Part shown: positions 50,501 through 63,521 of the stretch, one piece after another | Layout of the letters: the number at the start of each line of letters is the position of its first letter | Numbering within the stretch: position 1 is the first letter of the stretch | Origin: Strigops habroptila | Lineage: Eukaryota > Chordata > Aves > Psittaciformes > Psittacidae | DNA: 64,000 nt | NCBI RefSeq assembly: GCF_004027225.2 | Contig: NC_044297.2 | Coordinates: 3,244,047-3,308,046 of the forward strand | Direction of reading: 5' to 3' | Program-made: the position numbers and the translations under genes | Notes under the pieces: model-generated | The model's database searches: none | Told to the model about the DNA's origin: nothing | What the model saw: only the letters and a program-made list of their open reading frames with translations

Positions 50501-53500
50501 CTCACCCACTGCACTAAAGAGAAACGCAGACGTTACCCTCCTACCAACACTGAGATGTGGACAGGAGGGTAACAACAAACATGGAATCATGCTTCTGCCA
50601 GCATTTTGCCCTTAGTTTCAACCATCAACAGCTTATACTGAACAAGGTGTAACGTGTACCTTTGTTACAGTTAACATGTAGAAGTTGGTCACGCTGTTCT
50701 CATGCGCGCGCTTGATGCGCAGTCTGCACTCCTCCTCGTCAATCAGCTCGCCAACGTATTCGTTCACAAATTCACCCTGGAAGGGAAGGAAAACAAGGTA
50801 AGCATGGGTTTGGCATCTCCCTTCTAGCATCCTAAAGGGAAACAGCACAGGACAAAAGGGTTTCCTATAAAAACATGTTCCAATCATCCCAAGAAGCATT
50901 GAACTTTCACCCTCTAGTACACAGACGTGAGTGTGTGCACCAGGTCTAAGCAATAATCCTGCTTAAAACAAAACCAGCAGCGTCATACTTCTTCTATCTC
51001 AGATTTCTAGAGACTGTAAACTACACTTTAAAAAGCCAAGGAGATAAAGCCTCGTAAAAATGGACAAAAGCAGCAAATTCACAGTTTAAATGACTGTACA
51101 CAAAGCTTTCATCCTGACATCGTGTTGTGGGTTATCCTACACGCCCCCTGTGCTTACAGCTCAGTACCACGTAGGTACTAATGGGAAAAGAACCAGTTCA
51201 GGATCTCTTTGCCTTTTCTACACTTTCCAGCTCTCTTGGACTTCATCATCTTCAATTTAGGGAAGGAAGCCATCACTCAGACCGGTTCACAGACCACTCT
51301 CTCCCTCTCTGCCCAGTAGGCAGCAAGAACACACACACATGCTCTTCCCTCCGCCAAGAGAATTCACACTCAGCCACCCAGAATGAGCTTTTCTCCTGTG
51401 AGAGCCAAGGTTAAGATGCTTCTGTCCAAACAGCAAAGCACATCTCCCCATTACTGCCTCCCCTACAGAAGTTTCATGTCTTTGTAACACAAAGCATCTA
51501 CTTGCAGTGCTGAATCTTTGTGTGCATTCGCTGAGGTATGCTGTATTCTCACAAAAAACCATACCAGCGGCTGCCCCAACCTTTATCCTTTGTAATTCTA
51601 CCTTTTTAATGCTCCTTTTTGTCCTGAGGCCCCATCCACGTCGATCAGTTTTGATGATTTCAGCATCAGGGTAGAGTCTTTTGGTGAAACACTGGTTCTG
51701 GCACCGCTCTCCAGCAGGGCACACTTGGGGGTGGCACTCGTACTGCAGCATCCTGTTCAGACACTCCGACTCCAGGCCACAGGGGTTCTCATCTGAGGGC
51801 TTGCAGTTACAGCGAGGGATCTCCGACAGGTCAGCCACCTGGATCTGAACCTTCCCTATCACCTTGTTGGACTGTGGAACAAAGGGAAAAAGGAATCAAT
51901 GATGAAGGCAACGCACAAAGAACACGGATGTAACAGCTCCATTGGAAAGGACCTGACGGATCATCTGGTCCAAGCTTTCCAGGCAAAGCATGACCTAGAC
52001 TAGATGTCCCAGCACCCTGCTCAGTTGAATCTTAACAGTCTCCAGTGTTGGGGAATCCACCACTTCCCTGGGGAGATGACTCCAATGGCTGGTTGTCCAG
52101 TAGCTGCCATTCAAGCATGAACTTAACCAGGGACACACACTGTTCGGAGAAGCCAGGAGTAAGCGATTTAAGTGAAGAACTCCTGACTCCAGACAGTACA
52201 ACCTGAGCCTCTCCCCAGTGAAACTGCTGGTTGAGGAACTCCAAGCACGCCAAGTTTATCAAGTACATCGCTGGGATTCCTTCCAACTAAAACCATTAAA
52301 GGAATGACATCAAGTCCTGTGTGTCCAAAGTTGCTGGCAAAGGTGCAGGGTGAGCAGTTGGCACTCCTGCTAGCGCTGAGGTCCGTGTTAACAGAGGTTA
52401 GCACACTGCAGTAGGCAGGAGGTACACAAGACAAGCTAACAACCAGCAATATCCTACCTCAGGTGACACTGTTCTTCAGCTATAAATGCTCTTTCACAAA
52501 CACTGGCATTATAAGACAGGACAAAAGATTCTTGAAAGGAACAGCAAAACGATTTCTTGGAATTTCCTTAAGCTGGAATTGTTGCACTCAATGCCTTGAA
52601 TACCTACAAAGATCGATTTAAATACCCAGCTTACCCAGGCACACAATAAAAAGAGGAAAAGAAAGAAGCCAACTCACTTTAATGTGTTTATATGGTGGAG
52701 GTTTCCTTGAATTCCTTTCAATTTCTAATGCCTCTTTGCTTTCTCTTTGTGCTTTCAGTTCCTGGAAGCGCTTTGCTGCTTCTTCAAGTGCTGTGCAAGG
52801 GAGTTCAAAATAGAAAGCCATTAGCACCAGTAGCTGTTAATCACATCAATACATGTATGTATTTTCATGTCTCTCTTTAAAAGCTAAGGAACAGAACTCC
52901 AGAAACAAAAACAACAAGCTAAGAATGAGTTATTGCAGTATATCATGAATCTATCATCAGGTACTTTGCAGTAGAGATACGGAACAATGATCCCATGCAG
53001 CAGAGCCCCAGCTCCATCTACACATTTCCCAGCCTGGGGAAGAATTGCACTTGCCCACAATGACACACAATGGGTAGGCACTGAAAGAAACAGTTTTATC
53101 TGCAGTCAAGGGAGCTACAGAATGCTTGCATTGTAGGTGAACACAGAACACTAGCCACAGAATATTCCCATGCAGGTTAAGTGGTGATGGAGACACAAAC
53201 ACGTGGAATTTTTGTCATAAACCACTAGAAACTTTGTTTGATTTTACCTTTCTTGAAGGTCTTGTTAATACTAGTTTGCCCCTCAGCAAAGCTTTTATCT
53301 CCTTCAACATAAGGGAAAACTCTGCCCTGGTGTACCCAATAGTAGTCATGTGAACCAAAGAAAAATACTGGGAAGTCCCCGATATCATGTTTGAGGCCCT
53401 GTATGTTGAGAGGCACAGACCTGGGATTGCAGATCTCTGCTGGCCACCACCTGCAAAGCACAAAGAGAAAGAACCACCTCAGTTCTCTGAAGCGCTTCGG

Positions 53501-56500
53501 AGAGGCTGGGCTGAGAAACAGAAGTCCAGTTTTCCTAAAGGAAGGAATTCCTGCCACATGCAATCGAGGCTCCGAGCACCATGCACAACACGAGACAAGT
53601 TCTTACTCCAAACTTTGGGAAAGCTGGCATCAGGGTGGATTTCTAAGATCACCCATAAAGTGCTTGTGTTCCTGTGGGTGACTAACAGCCAACACAAGCC
53701 ACGACATCCTCCTTCTAAAGACAGCCCCTGGTTCTCCACATCACTATTACACTCTACAGAGCAAACATAAGCACAACCAAGCGTCCATCATCAGTGCCTG
53801 GAATAAGAGGGAGAATTTAATGTCAAGCTGACATGAATATCCAACACCAAGTAGATGAAGTACTCTCGTTCTTGTTTACAAAGATTGAGCTGATGTGAGT
53901 CACTTTCCTGGAATTCTATAGTACATTAAAGCCATCCAAAGCATTAAACCCCCAGAAATGACTTGCCTGTAATTTCCAAGCTTGACCCAAACGATCTGCT
54001 TGTACCGTAGCTTCTTGCCAGCTTTACAGTCATTGCAATTCCAGCATCCCTCAGGCATTTCTATGTTGAGACACTCGGGGTGAAAGGAAGCTGGGCAGGA
54101 CTCACAGCACAACAGCTTTCCACCTTTAAACAAAGAAACCCTGCTTGGTTTATAGAAGTGAGGATTCGCTCCCCCCTCCCGACACTCATTCGGCATCATC
54201 CACTCCACGTTCTCGTGTGCCCCACAGGAAAACATGGCAAAAGAAAGGGATCAAGTCCAGAGTAACAATGTTGGTTAAAAAGGACTGTGCAGGGACTGCC
54301 TGATGGGCGAGTTGGGGCTCTCACCTGCAGCACAGATACACTAAAAAGGCGGCTATTTCTGAAGCCAACATTCCCAAGGGAAGCACTGCATCCGAGAGCA
54401 GCGCCGCTGGCTTCTTTGGTGATGGCCAAACCTTTGCTTTGTTTCTTTGGCGATGGCCAAACCAATGAGAAACCCCCCCAAATTTGTTAAGAGAAACCCT
54501 TTTCCAATCAACATTGTTAGGACTGAAGCCCAGTGACCGGTCAGCGCGCATCAAACCCCGCAGCCTATAGGTTGATCAATGCTTTTCTGTACCAAGGATG
54601 TTCCAAAAGAATTGTAGTGGCAATTTCCCTCCAAAAAGGGAAGTTTTCCACTAGGAGCAGAGCACGTAAGCCAGGATGAGACACCCCACGAGCTGGTCCC
54701 CAGCCCAAAGTTCCTGTGGTGCACAAAGGCGCAGCGCTTCACATTCACTTCCCAGGTTTGCCCTGACTTGGCTGGGTTCTATTTTGGCAGCTGGATTCAA
54801 TGTGGAGAGCCACAGCTCATCTCTAAACTAACAGAGCAGCTCAGACAAGAAGACTTGATACATGACCCATATAGTGATATTTTCTATATGGAAGTATATT
54901 AAATATACCTACACATTTTTATAGGGATTATCATTTTAAGTAACAAGTTTTTGCGTTCCAGATGGGAAAACCTGGGAGAGACTTGAGAGGATTTCAAGGG
55001 ATCTTCAATCACAGTCTCCAAAGAAGTGGGAAGAGCAACTTCCAAATGTTTAGCAGAAAATCTTGGCCACCTATAGACTTTCAGCAGTATCATCGCATCG
55101 ATTGGTGCATGTCACAAAAAGCATTCCTTAAACAAACCTGTTGCATGAACAATCCTGTATTTCCTCTGCTAAGAACAGGCAAATCCAACCCTAGGGATTT
55201 TTCCAGAGCTTCCCAAACCCATCGGAAAGAATTGTCACTTTTAAAAGAGTCTTTTGCACATGGTTATTTCAGAGGAAATACAGACCTGGTGGAAACCACT
55301 GCAACGTTATATCCGAGATGGGAAAATGCCAAAGAGATGCAAAAACCAAAACAAAACCAAACACAAAACTTCCGGTGCTAAGCAAGAGTAAAACCCAACA
55401 CGTTGCTCTCGGGATGCATTAGCTCAAGCTAAGCAGAGGGCTCAAAATAATTTGTGTTTTCAGGAATTCCAGGAACTACAGACAGGCAGGGATCTAGCGG
55501 TGTCCAAAATAACCTAACTGCAGCGTGGGTAATGGGACTCTGAACACCCTCAGGGAGCCAAACCTCTATGGGGAATAAAATAGCACATCTGAGTGTTTCA
55601 TCCAGACAAGAGTTCTGCCCGCAGAGGTGCTCCAGGATGCCCCAGCATCTCCATGAGGCATCCAAGAGGGATGTGGAGCTGTTGGAGCGAGGCCCCGGAG
55701 CTGCTGCGAGGGCTGGAGCAGCTCTGCTCCGGAGCCAGGCTGAGAGAGCTGGGCTGGGGCAGCCTGGAGAAGAGAAGGCTCCTGAAGGGGAGACCTTAGA
55801 GCAGCTCCAGGGCCTAAAGGGGCTCCAGGAAACCTGGAGAGGGGCTTTGGACAAGGGATGTAGGGACAGGACAAGGTCCTTTCCAACCCAAACCATTCCA
55901 GGATTCTATGATGCACTTCAGGGATCAAGCACCCATCCCGAGGGAGGGGAAGGAGCACCGGTGGTCCCAGCCTAACAGAGGTGGGATGTGAGGCCCAGGG
56001 GTGAATGGACACATGCACAGGCAAAACCTCCCTATTTCCTCCTTGGGCCACCCTCCAGACACGATTCCCACCCTTATTCCACCTGCAAACCCCTTTCTTC
56101 CCTCAGGCTCTGCACAAGCTGAAACAGAACATCCCCCCCTCTTCTTCCACACCTAAAACCAATTTAAGAAGCTGTTTCACATCATCCTGGTGAGCACTGA
56201 ACCGCCACAACATCAAGCTCTATTTGCCTCCTGTTCACATTTGGTGCCAATAGCTTCCTGCAAGCTGGAGCAGCCTAGGCCAGATAGAAAGGGATTGAAC
56301 CTCTTTCGAGGGGAATTTAGTGACAGCAATTATTTTAAGCCCTTTTGTAATAAAAAGAAAAGAAATCAAAAATTGCCAACGACATGAACACAGGCTCACA
56401 ATAATCAATGAGTGAAGGTCACTGGAAAGCAATAAGTGGTGCTTGACAAGCAGACATTCCTCGGTTGAGTTGGAGAGAAATAATAGGAAAAAGCAAAAGA

Positions 56501-59500
56501 AAATTAAAGAGAAAGAAACTATTTTGGTTACCTTTCTCACATTTCTTTTTGGAAGCTGACGAAGGAGGAGGAATCATAGGTAATTTCATCAACTCAGCAC
56601 GATTTGACTCATTCAGTAGGTAGTGGGACTTATAGGCATATGAACTGAACAGGGGGTCTGAATGATCCTGCACTACCAGCCCTATACGAAACAAACAGAA
56701 AGAGATGAGTTGCAATGAAACTACCCATGATTCCATAAAGGAGAAAATAAAACCAAGCAAATGAACACCTCTAATGCATATAATGGGGGAATGAACAAAA
56801 GAGGTAATGGAGAAAAAGAAAAGGCTGACGGCAAGTTGCCTTGCTAAGGAAGAGGTTTGTGTGTTCCAGAGACTGAATTCGACTGACCTGGCCAAACTCA
56901 GGATGAATAAGCTGCTGCTAAGTGGAATGTCAACCCTTCACTTGTGCACTCAGAGAAAAGCACAAGAAAAGCACTGATTGTAAAGGTGTGTGATCCACCC
57001 TCCCTCCCAAGTGACAGAACCAAGCTAATTGAGAGAGCTGAGGGTGATGGGCAGGCTGTTACCTGGGGCTACAAGCTGGGAAAGCAAGAATCCCAGAACT
57101 CACTGTCTCACCTACGACAAATCTACCTCTTATTAGCTATGACAGTTGTTGGAGAAAAATAACAAGGAGAATCAGTGATTCTGGAAGGCACCAGAGGGGA
57201 AAGAAGGGATGAAGTTCTGCCCTGCACTGGCTGTTTGTAAGTGAAGCTCCACCGACCCTGCCCTCTCCTCTGTGCCTGGGTTTCAAATGATGCATTTCTG
57301 TGTCTTCCTCCACCAAGAAGAGCTTCTCCTCATCCCTCTGCAGAGCCGGGGGCAACCCCCAGCTACAGACCAGAAGCACTTGGTCAGTAATTTGTGGGAA
57401 GAGCCACTGAGAGCCAAAGAAGCAGGAAAGACGAGCTACCGAGCCAGCCACCAGTTCTTCCCCTTGTGGGACGCGCACAGAGCTGGGTGCTGTAGAGAAG
57501 CTTTGGAAATGGGGTGCCTAAAAACTGCTGGAGGGGAGGATGGCATCAGCCTACCTGGAACATGTCCATAGGAGGAGTCACAAACAAGCCTGACCTACAC
57601 ATGCCATCAGGTGAACTAGAATGTGCTTAACGAAGGCTATTTCAGGAAGGTGATCAAGCAGTCTTAAAATACAGCATGTTTTAAATACCTCATGATAAGC
57701 AAGTTTGTGTATTGTATAGATCGTCTCACATGTACATTCTCTCACTTCAGTAACACTTAAATCTCCTTCAGATCTCAACTAATCCATTCTTCCATATGGA
57801 TGCCCAAGTACTTCTAAAGCATTCCATTCCCCACGTCTTTCTGAGCTCCTGCCCTCACCTTCTGTCCCTCAAGCTGACCACATCTGACTAGACAGGATTC
57901 AACTCAACCCACAAAGGGGGTTTGCTAAATGTAAACCTCCCACAATCTTTCCTGGGTGAAGCACACTGGCTCCCGAGCCCAGCTACACCTAGTAGTAAGA
58001 AACCTCATAGAATGTTCTAGAAGAAGTAGATAGTGCTATAAAATACAGAGGATGCAGCCAGCAGCAGCTGTTTGTAACTGTTCAAGCTCTAGTAACTAAG
58101 ACTGGGTGAATATAAAGGGCAGGAAATTCCACCTGCTGCGGATCAGAGGTGACTTATATTGCCAGGAGAAAAGAGAGACTTGTGTAATTTCAACTCTGAT
58201 GAAGCCACGCTCGGATATGAACAGAATCACTGAAGCAATGGCAAATGAAAGAGAAAATAAAGAAAAAAGCATGAACATTCTTCTGCACTCGAGTTAGTTT
58301 TTTGAGTAAATGCAGGTCTGCATCTTCAGCAAGTGTAAGACTCCTTCACTGTAACTGAGCTTTGGAATTCTACTCCTAAAGTCTGATTCCTGAGTCATAT
58401 ATAAGGTGGCCAAATAGCAGGTACTCCATCAAGCTTTTCAATAGGTTCTATCCAAGAGAAGCAGGAGGCATCTATTTTACACCTTTGTGTCGCAGAGTAA
58501 GTAGCCAAAACTTGGAGTCAAAATGCCCCAGAAGATTCCCCTTTACATGCATCTGTAACAAACTACTGCAGATGTATAATCTAAGTGGGTTCCTCTTTGG
58601 TGTTTGGATCTCAAGTTGGCTCCTGACGTCTCCAGTAGCTGGCCTCAGGTGTAATAAAGTATAACCTCAAAGGAATGTATTTAGCTGGTTAGTATCATGC
58701 AATGTATTTTGGTATTACAGCTTCACAGTGCTTTGAAATGGGTAGAAAACATCCTATTTAGGCTAAGCCCAGTGGCAGCAGCTCTGCATTCACACCTTGG
58801 CACTGACACAGCTTCGTAACTGAGACCAGCGACACCCGCGTGAGCCGAGACCCCACGACCTACCTGGTGTAGGAGCAGAGCAGCAGGACAAGACATCATC
58901 CCCCTCTTAATACTTCCAGAGGCAAACTAAAGGCACTGCTGGACCTTGCCAAGAGACATTTCTAAGCTGATATTCAAAGCAGGCACAGAAACTCTTGTGT
59001 CATAAACCTCTCTCTGATCCTGGCACCAGACTGACTCCGGGCAGAGGTTCAGCCTGTGCTTTTGTAGGTGTACTAATACCATCAATCAAAATTAACCACA
59101 CACCAGGTAGAAAGCTACCTCAAACCTAAAAATCAAAGGGCATAAAGACACACACACCATCAAATCTGCACATTTATGCAGTGCTGGGGTGATTCCCATC
59201 CCACACATCCTGCTTTGGGCTGAGCCCCAGATGTTTCAAGAAGCCCACAAAGGAGGAACACCGAACTGTGTTGTCACCAGCTTTTTTATACATTCAGAGG
59301 AGCTTTTCTGAAGCTCATTCTAAAACTCCCTGTTTCTCTCTTAGTTTCTGGATTATTTAGATATATTTAAAATAATGGCTCCTAAATTACTTGGAAATGA
59401 GGAAAGGGGAAGAAAGGAGAGAGGGAGAAAGGAAATTATTCTGGCACCAGCTTTCCCTTCCTATCCAAAGATCTTCAATTACTACCTAATCTTGCAAATT

Positions 59501-62500
59501 CAAGGCACTCTTTCCCATCCTAACTCTCCAACTGACTGAACACAAGTGATAACCAGGATCTTCAGGATCCAGCTCCTTTTCACTTCCTTATCAGTGACTT
59601 TCAAAGCTGCTGAGAAGAATCCAGCCAACAAACTCCTGCAGGACTGTACAGGAGACATGTTGTTATTCAGACACCTGAGGGTGTCACTTTGGTTCATCTG
59701 AGAAGAATTGTCTCTTTTGCATGATGAGACTAAAGCAACTGATGCACCAAAAGCTCTCAACCTGCTCCCTGCAGAAAAGTGGTGACTTCAGAGCCATGGA
59801 AGTAACAAGTGGGTAAAAAATAAAGAGGGAAAAAAAAAAAGGGAAAAAACAAAAGGCAAACAAAAGAGAAACTTTGGCATATGGAAAACTCTAGCATGAA
59901 ACCTGCTCATGCAGCGCTGCAAATGTCTTCCTTTCAAAGTGCTCAAATGTGATGGTAAGTTATAAACCGAAATGATTTTTGTTCTAGTATGAGGAAACCC
60001 TACCTTTTAACCTTAACAGTTTCAACAGTTTTAAGTTTGGGAGTGCTAAAAGGATCCCCTTCTGCCCAACAAACAGTGAGTAACCACACAGCATCCATCC
60101 TCAGCATGCAATGGCTGGAACTGGGGGCTTCCCATCCACTCTTTCCTATCGGCAAAACAAGCAGGTTCCTGAGGACCTCCCACTGCTTCTGACCAGCAAA
60201 TATCAGCAAGTGAAGGCTCATGAGAAGTGTTGACCAAAAAAAGATACAATCACAGGCAGCATTGGAACCCCAGAGCATCCTATGGGAAGGGGGCTTTAGG
60301 AAACACATTCTTTTCATCACTAAACTGCACAAAGTGACCACAGAACTATAAAACAGGGGGGAAAAAACAAGTGTGCTCACCTCTTGCACAAACGAAACAA
60401 AAGCCTACATTTACAGCTGATGAGGAGTGATTCCTTTTGGAATGGTTACTACAGATGAGAATGTGGGATGACACAAACAAGCTTCCTGCAGCAATACAGC
60501 CATCTCCTGAGTGATAGGCAATGGGACATCTGAAACATCTCACCATGCGACCTGTTTAATATAGAGAAATGCACCGTGTCACCCTGGAGCCAGGCTAGGG
60601 CAGAAGACACCAGACAGATGCAAGGCTGATTTGATTCCACCCAGAGTACTGGATTAAAAGGAAACATTTACATCTTTACAAGTTTCACAAAGTTAACTCA
60701 ACTCGAAAACTCTGTTAAGGAAAGAAAAAATACATGGTTTTAAGCATTCTAGAGCCTGTTTTGTCGAAGCATTTTGGTTAATTTCCACAAGGATTCTTTC
60801 TCTCTTGACAAACAGTTGTTCTAAAAGCCACTCCCAAGTATCTTCTAACAAACAACATTCCTTGGCCTTGCACTACTGACCCTCCACTTCCATTAAGCCC
60901 AGCAACAGCAGATGCCTTGGGTTGTAGATCCAGGTCCACTCGAGCAGCTCATTTCCCACCCAGCCAGCGTGAAGTTAATGACCACGTTAAGAAGGAAACC
61001 CTCATTCCTCGCTGCATTAGTAAGAGTAAAGTTATATCCATGTTTACTATGACGTGTCTGAGCTTCCTCCCGCTGCTCAAAGCCAGCTCTGCTCTCACCT
61101 TTGCTTGCTTTATGAATATCCTTATCCATGGAGCAGGCAGTGCAGCAGTGCTGCGGGCAGCGGAACCCCCGGGACTCAAAGAGAGCCGTGGCGAACTTCC
61201 GAACACAGGCCTCGTGGTAGAATTTACCACACGTGTTGACCGAGCAGCGTTTCACATCCTTGCCAGGGAGCTTGCAGGAAAAGCACGTGTGTTCTCCTGG
61301 GAAAAAGAAGGAATAAGGAATCCCAACGTTAACGGGCAATTCTTTGTGATGCAGATGATGTTAAAACCGTTGTGAAGTGAACAGAGTTACAGTGGTTTGA
61401 GCAACACGGGCTCCTTCCCTTCAAACTCTGGAGTTGCTCTAACCCACAGTAAATATGCAATTGCTGTTAACAGAAAAGTCCCTTATTCTGAGTAAAACTC
61501 TCAGCAGTTCTTTTTTCTTACCAGGTACCTGCCTTTTCTTCTTACCAAGTAGTTGCCAAGCGGGAAATGAGAATCTGGCTTCAGAGGTTGAAAAAGTAGG
61601 ATCATAGAATGGTTTGGGTTGGAAAGGACCTTAAGATCATCCAGTTCCAACCCCCTGCCATGGGCAGGGACACCTCACACTAGACCATGTTGCCCAAGGC
61701 TCTGTCCAACCTGGCCTTGAACACTGCCAGGGATGGGGCATTCACTCCTTTGGGCAACCTGTGCCAGCGCCTCAGCACCCTCACAGTAAAGAACCCAACA
61801 GAATAACCCAACCAAACCCCCTCCAAACCCCTGGAACTCACCACCTCTGGTATCTCTGACCTGAGAACAGCTCCTTAGCAGAGGGAAATCCCTCCCCACT
61901 TCCCAGACATGGGAACACACTCACCGTTTTTACACTCGGTGCAGATGAACTTCTCCTCAGGCATGGACTTCAGGCCGAGACACTCCATGTGGAACACGCT
62001 GCAACACTCGCCCTCGCAGGACACCAGAGCCTCGCCGGAGCTCTCACAGATCTGGAACAAGCAGACAAGCAGCTCAACAGAGAACAGCAGCTCCCTGTTG
62101 TACCATGTAAGACTACCAGAGCTTAACAAAGACTAGGAACAGGCTGAAGTCCCTCTGAGCTAAGGTGAGGTGGGAGAATTGCACCTCACACAGACCTGGC
62201 CAGTCTTGGGCTGAGCTCAACGCCAGCACTGGCTGCATCCTGCTCTCGTAGCAGCACGAGCATGGACACAGCCAGGAGGGACAGAGCAGGAGCCCTCCGG
62301 GCTCCTCATGTTCTCAAGCACCTGAACAGCAAGAGCAGCTTCTTCCCTTACTAGTGACCAGGAAACTGGCCAGGAGATTCCAGGATTTTCTTCCAAAATA
62401 CTGGAAAAGTCTCACTCTGTCCCAGCCTGAAAGCCCATCTGGAATTTTCCAATAGAGCAGAAAACAGCATCTACTTTTTCTACTTATGCTAGCAGGAATG

Positions 62501-63521
62501 GGCTCAAGAGCACTTTCTAGCTTTTGAGCTTTCTAGCAAGAAGGAGGTCTCACGAAAACTCCTAAAAGCCTTGATATTTTATCTGAGATGTTGAATTATG
62601 AGACGTGGTTAAAACGAAGTGGTGTCATTTGAAGAGTCTGTCAGCCCAAACCAACAGAAACAGATGACAGAGCTTTGGCACATCAATTCTTTACAGTTCC
62701 ATCATTTACCTGACAAACGGTGTCCTTTTTGCTTGTCCCAGTCCCTCTCCTGGACAGGCTGGAGTCCACTGACTGCACATCAGAGGCATCAGCATCAGCA
62801 GTAGCTGAGGGGCTGTCCGAACGCTTTCCAAAACTACCCTACAGAGAGGAGACATCCCAGGCACTCAAACAAGACACTTCCAAAGGACAACCCCACTGTG
62901 AAATAGCATTTAAGCCACCACAGATTAAAAAAAGATCATTCAAGACATCAAGAGATGCAAAAGATCCCTGAAAGTTGCTAAACTTCATGGGAATGACCCA
63001 CGAAGCGCTGCCTTCTTGGCACAGCTTTTACCCACACAACCAACCATAAAGACATTGGTCTTGCTCTTCCCAGACACCCCAGTTTTATGCCAAAGACCAG
63101 CAGCACCCCCAAAGAATCCCCAAACCTTCCCAAGAGCAAGCCAAAGCAATGATCTAACCCTATGCTTTGCCAGACAAAGAAATAGGAACATTTGTAAAGA
63201 AAGATTCTGTCTTTCTTTATAGCAACACAATGGAGGGGATTAGAAAGAAAAAGACCAGGCTTTATTTTTCAGACAATAAAAGACATGAAATTAGTAGAAA
63301 ATAGCGTTCACATCTTCAACAATACACAACCAAAAAGCCTGTTAGAGAGATGAAATGAGCAAATCCCTGTGAGCAGCAATGTGCCTTTACCTGTAAGTCA
63401 TTGAGTCCCCTGGAGTCGGAGTCAGACGTGTCTCTGTAAGCGGAGCTGGTCAGTTCCACGTCAGTCGAGGCACGACTCCTCTTCTTCAAAGGCTTGCAAG
63501 AATCTGAAATCTCGCTGGCAC
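47558..63521 (-). CDS. NSD3: NSD3 (WHSC1L1), H3K36 methyltransferase, 3' part
   Basis: NSD3 is a nuclear histone lysine methyltransferase, mainly H3K36me2. Fifteen exons in minus order: 63521-63391, 62838-62710, 62051-61925, 61296-61099, 60551-60381, 56681-56532, 54123-53967, 53450-53248, 52790-52678, 51871-51602, 50776-50660, 50279-50138, 49646-49540, 49034-48830 and 47799-47558. They give about 819 codons in one frame, corresponding to roughly the last 57% of the 1437-aa human protein. Order: Ser-rich linker ([12 protein letters not shown]), PHD fingers ([45 protein letters not shown]), PWWP ([16 protein letters not shown]), AWS ([20 protein letters not shown]), SET ([40 protein letters not shown]), post-SET ([13 protein letters not shown]), then the C-terminal PHD/C5HCH ([28 protein letters not shown]). 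Upstream exons lie beyond the window. The intron after 53967 has a GC donor. Confidence 0.97.
48141..48165. repeat. Short palindrome, 11-bp arms, NSD3 intron
   Basis: ATCTATCTGAG (48141-48151) and CTCAGATAGAT (48155-48165) are exact reverse complements around ATG. A nearby TGAGCATCT motif is repeated. It lies in the NSD3 intron just upstream of the last coding exon. Confidence 0.6.
49280..49435 (-). repeat. CR1 LINE 3' fragment
   Basis: This is a reverse-complement CR1 tail: GACTGGTTTGGGTTGGAAAA, AGACCTTAAGATCATCCAGT, CCCCTGCCATGGGCAGGGAC, CACTGCCAGGGATGGAGC. It lies in an NSD3 intron in the gene's sense orientation. Confidence 0.9.
51940..52130 (-). repeat. CR1 LINE fragment, old and diverged
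   Basis: This is a reverse-complement match to an older CR1 family: TTGGAAAGGACCTGACGGAT, CATCTGGTCCAAGCTTTCC, GACTAGATGTCCCAGCACCC, GGAATCCACCACTTCCCTGG. Divergence is clearly higher than in the other copies. It lies in an NSD3 intron. Confidence 0.75.
55650..55915 (+). repeat. CR1 LINE 3' fragment
   Basis: This is a CR1 3' region in an NSD3 intron: GATGTGGAGCTGTTGGAGCG, GGGCTGGGGCAGCCTGGAGA, GGAGAGGGGCTTTGGACAAG, CCAACCCAAACCATTCCAGG followed by ATTCTATGATG. It is antisense to NSD3. Confidence 0.9.
56682..60380 (-). other. Large NSD3 intron without recognisable content
   Basis: This 3.7-kb intron separates exon 60551-60381 from exon 56681-56532. I find no CR1, RNA gene, minisatellite or splice-flanked open frame in it. 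A poly-purine/A run near 59829-59870 is the only simple sequence noted. Confidence 0.55.
61601..61800 (-). repeat. CR1 LINE 3' fragment
   Basis: This is a reverse-complement CR1 tail: TCATAGAATGGTTTGGGTTG, AACCCCCTGCCATGGGCAGG, CCTTGAACACTGCCAGGGAT, CAGCGCCTCAGCACCCTCAC. It sits in the NSD3 intron between exons 61296-61099 and 62051-61925. Confidence 0.92.

Noticed and set aside
53968-54235. Apparent extra coding sequence upstream of the NSD3 PHD exon (…[12 protein letters not shown]…)
   Set aside because: It is an open intron read-through in frame with exon 54123-53967. The upstream exon (56681-56532) joins in phase at 54123, matching the known protein [12 protein letters not shown].
55429-56051. 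Minus-strand open frames of 155-161 codons in an NSD3 intron
   Set aside because: They are antisense translations of a CR1 3' fragment.
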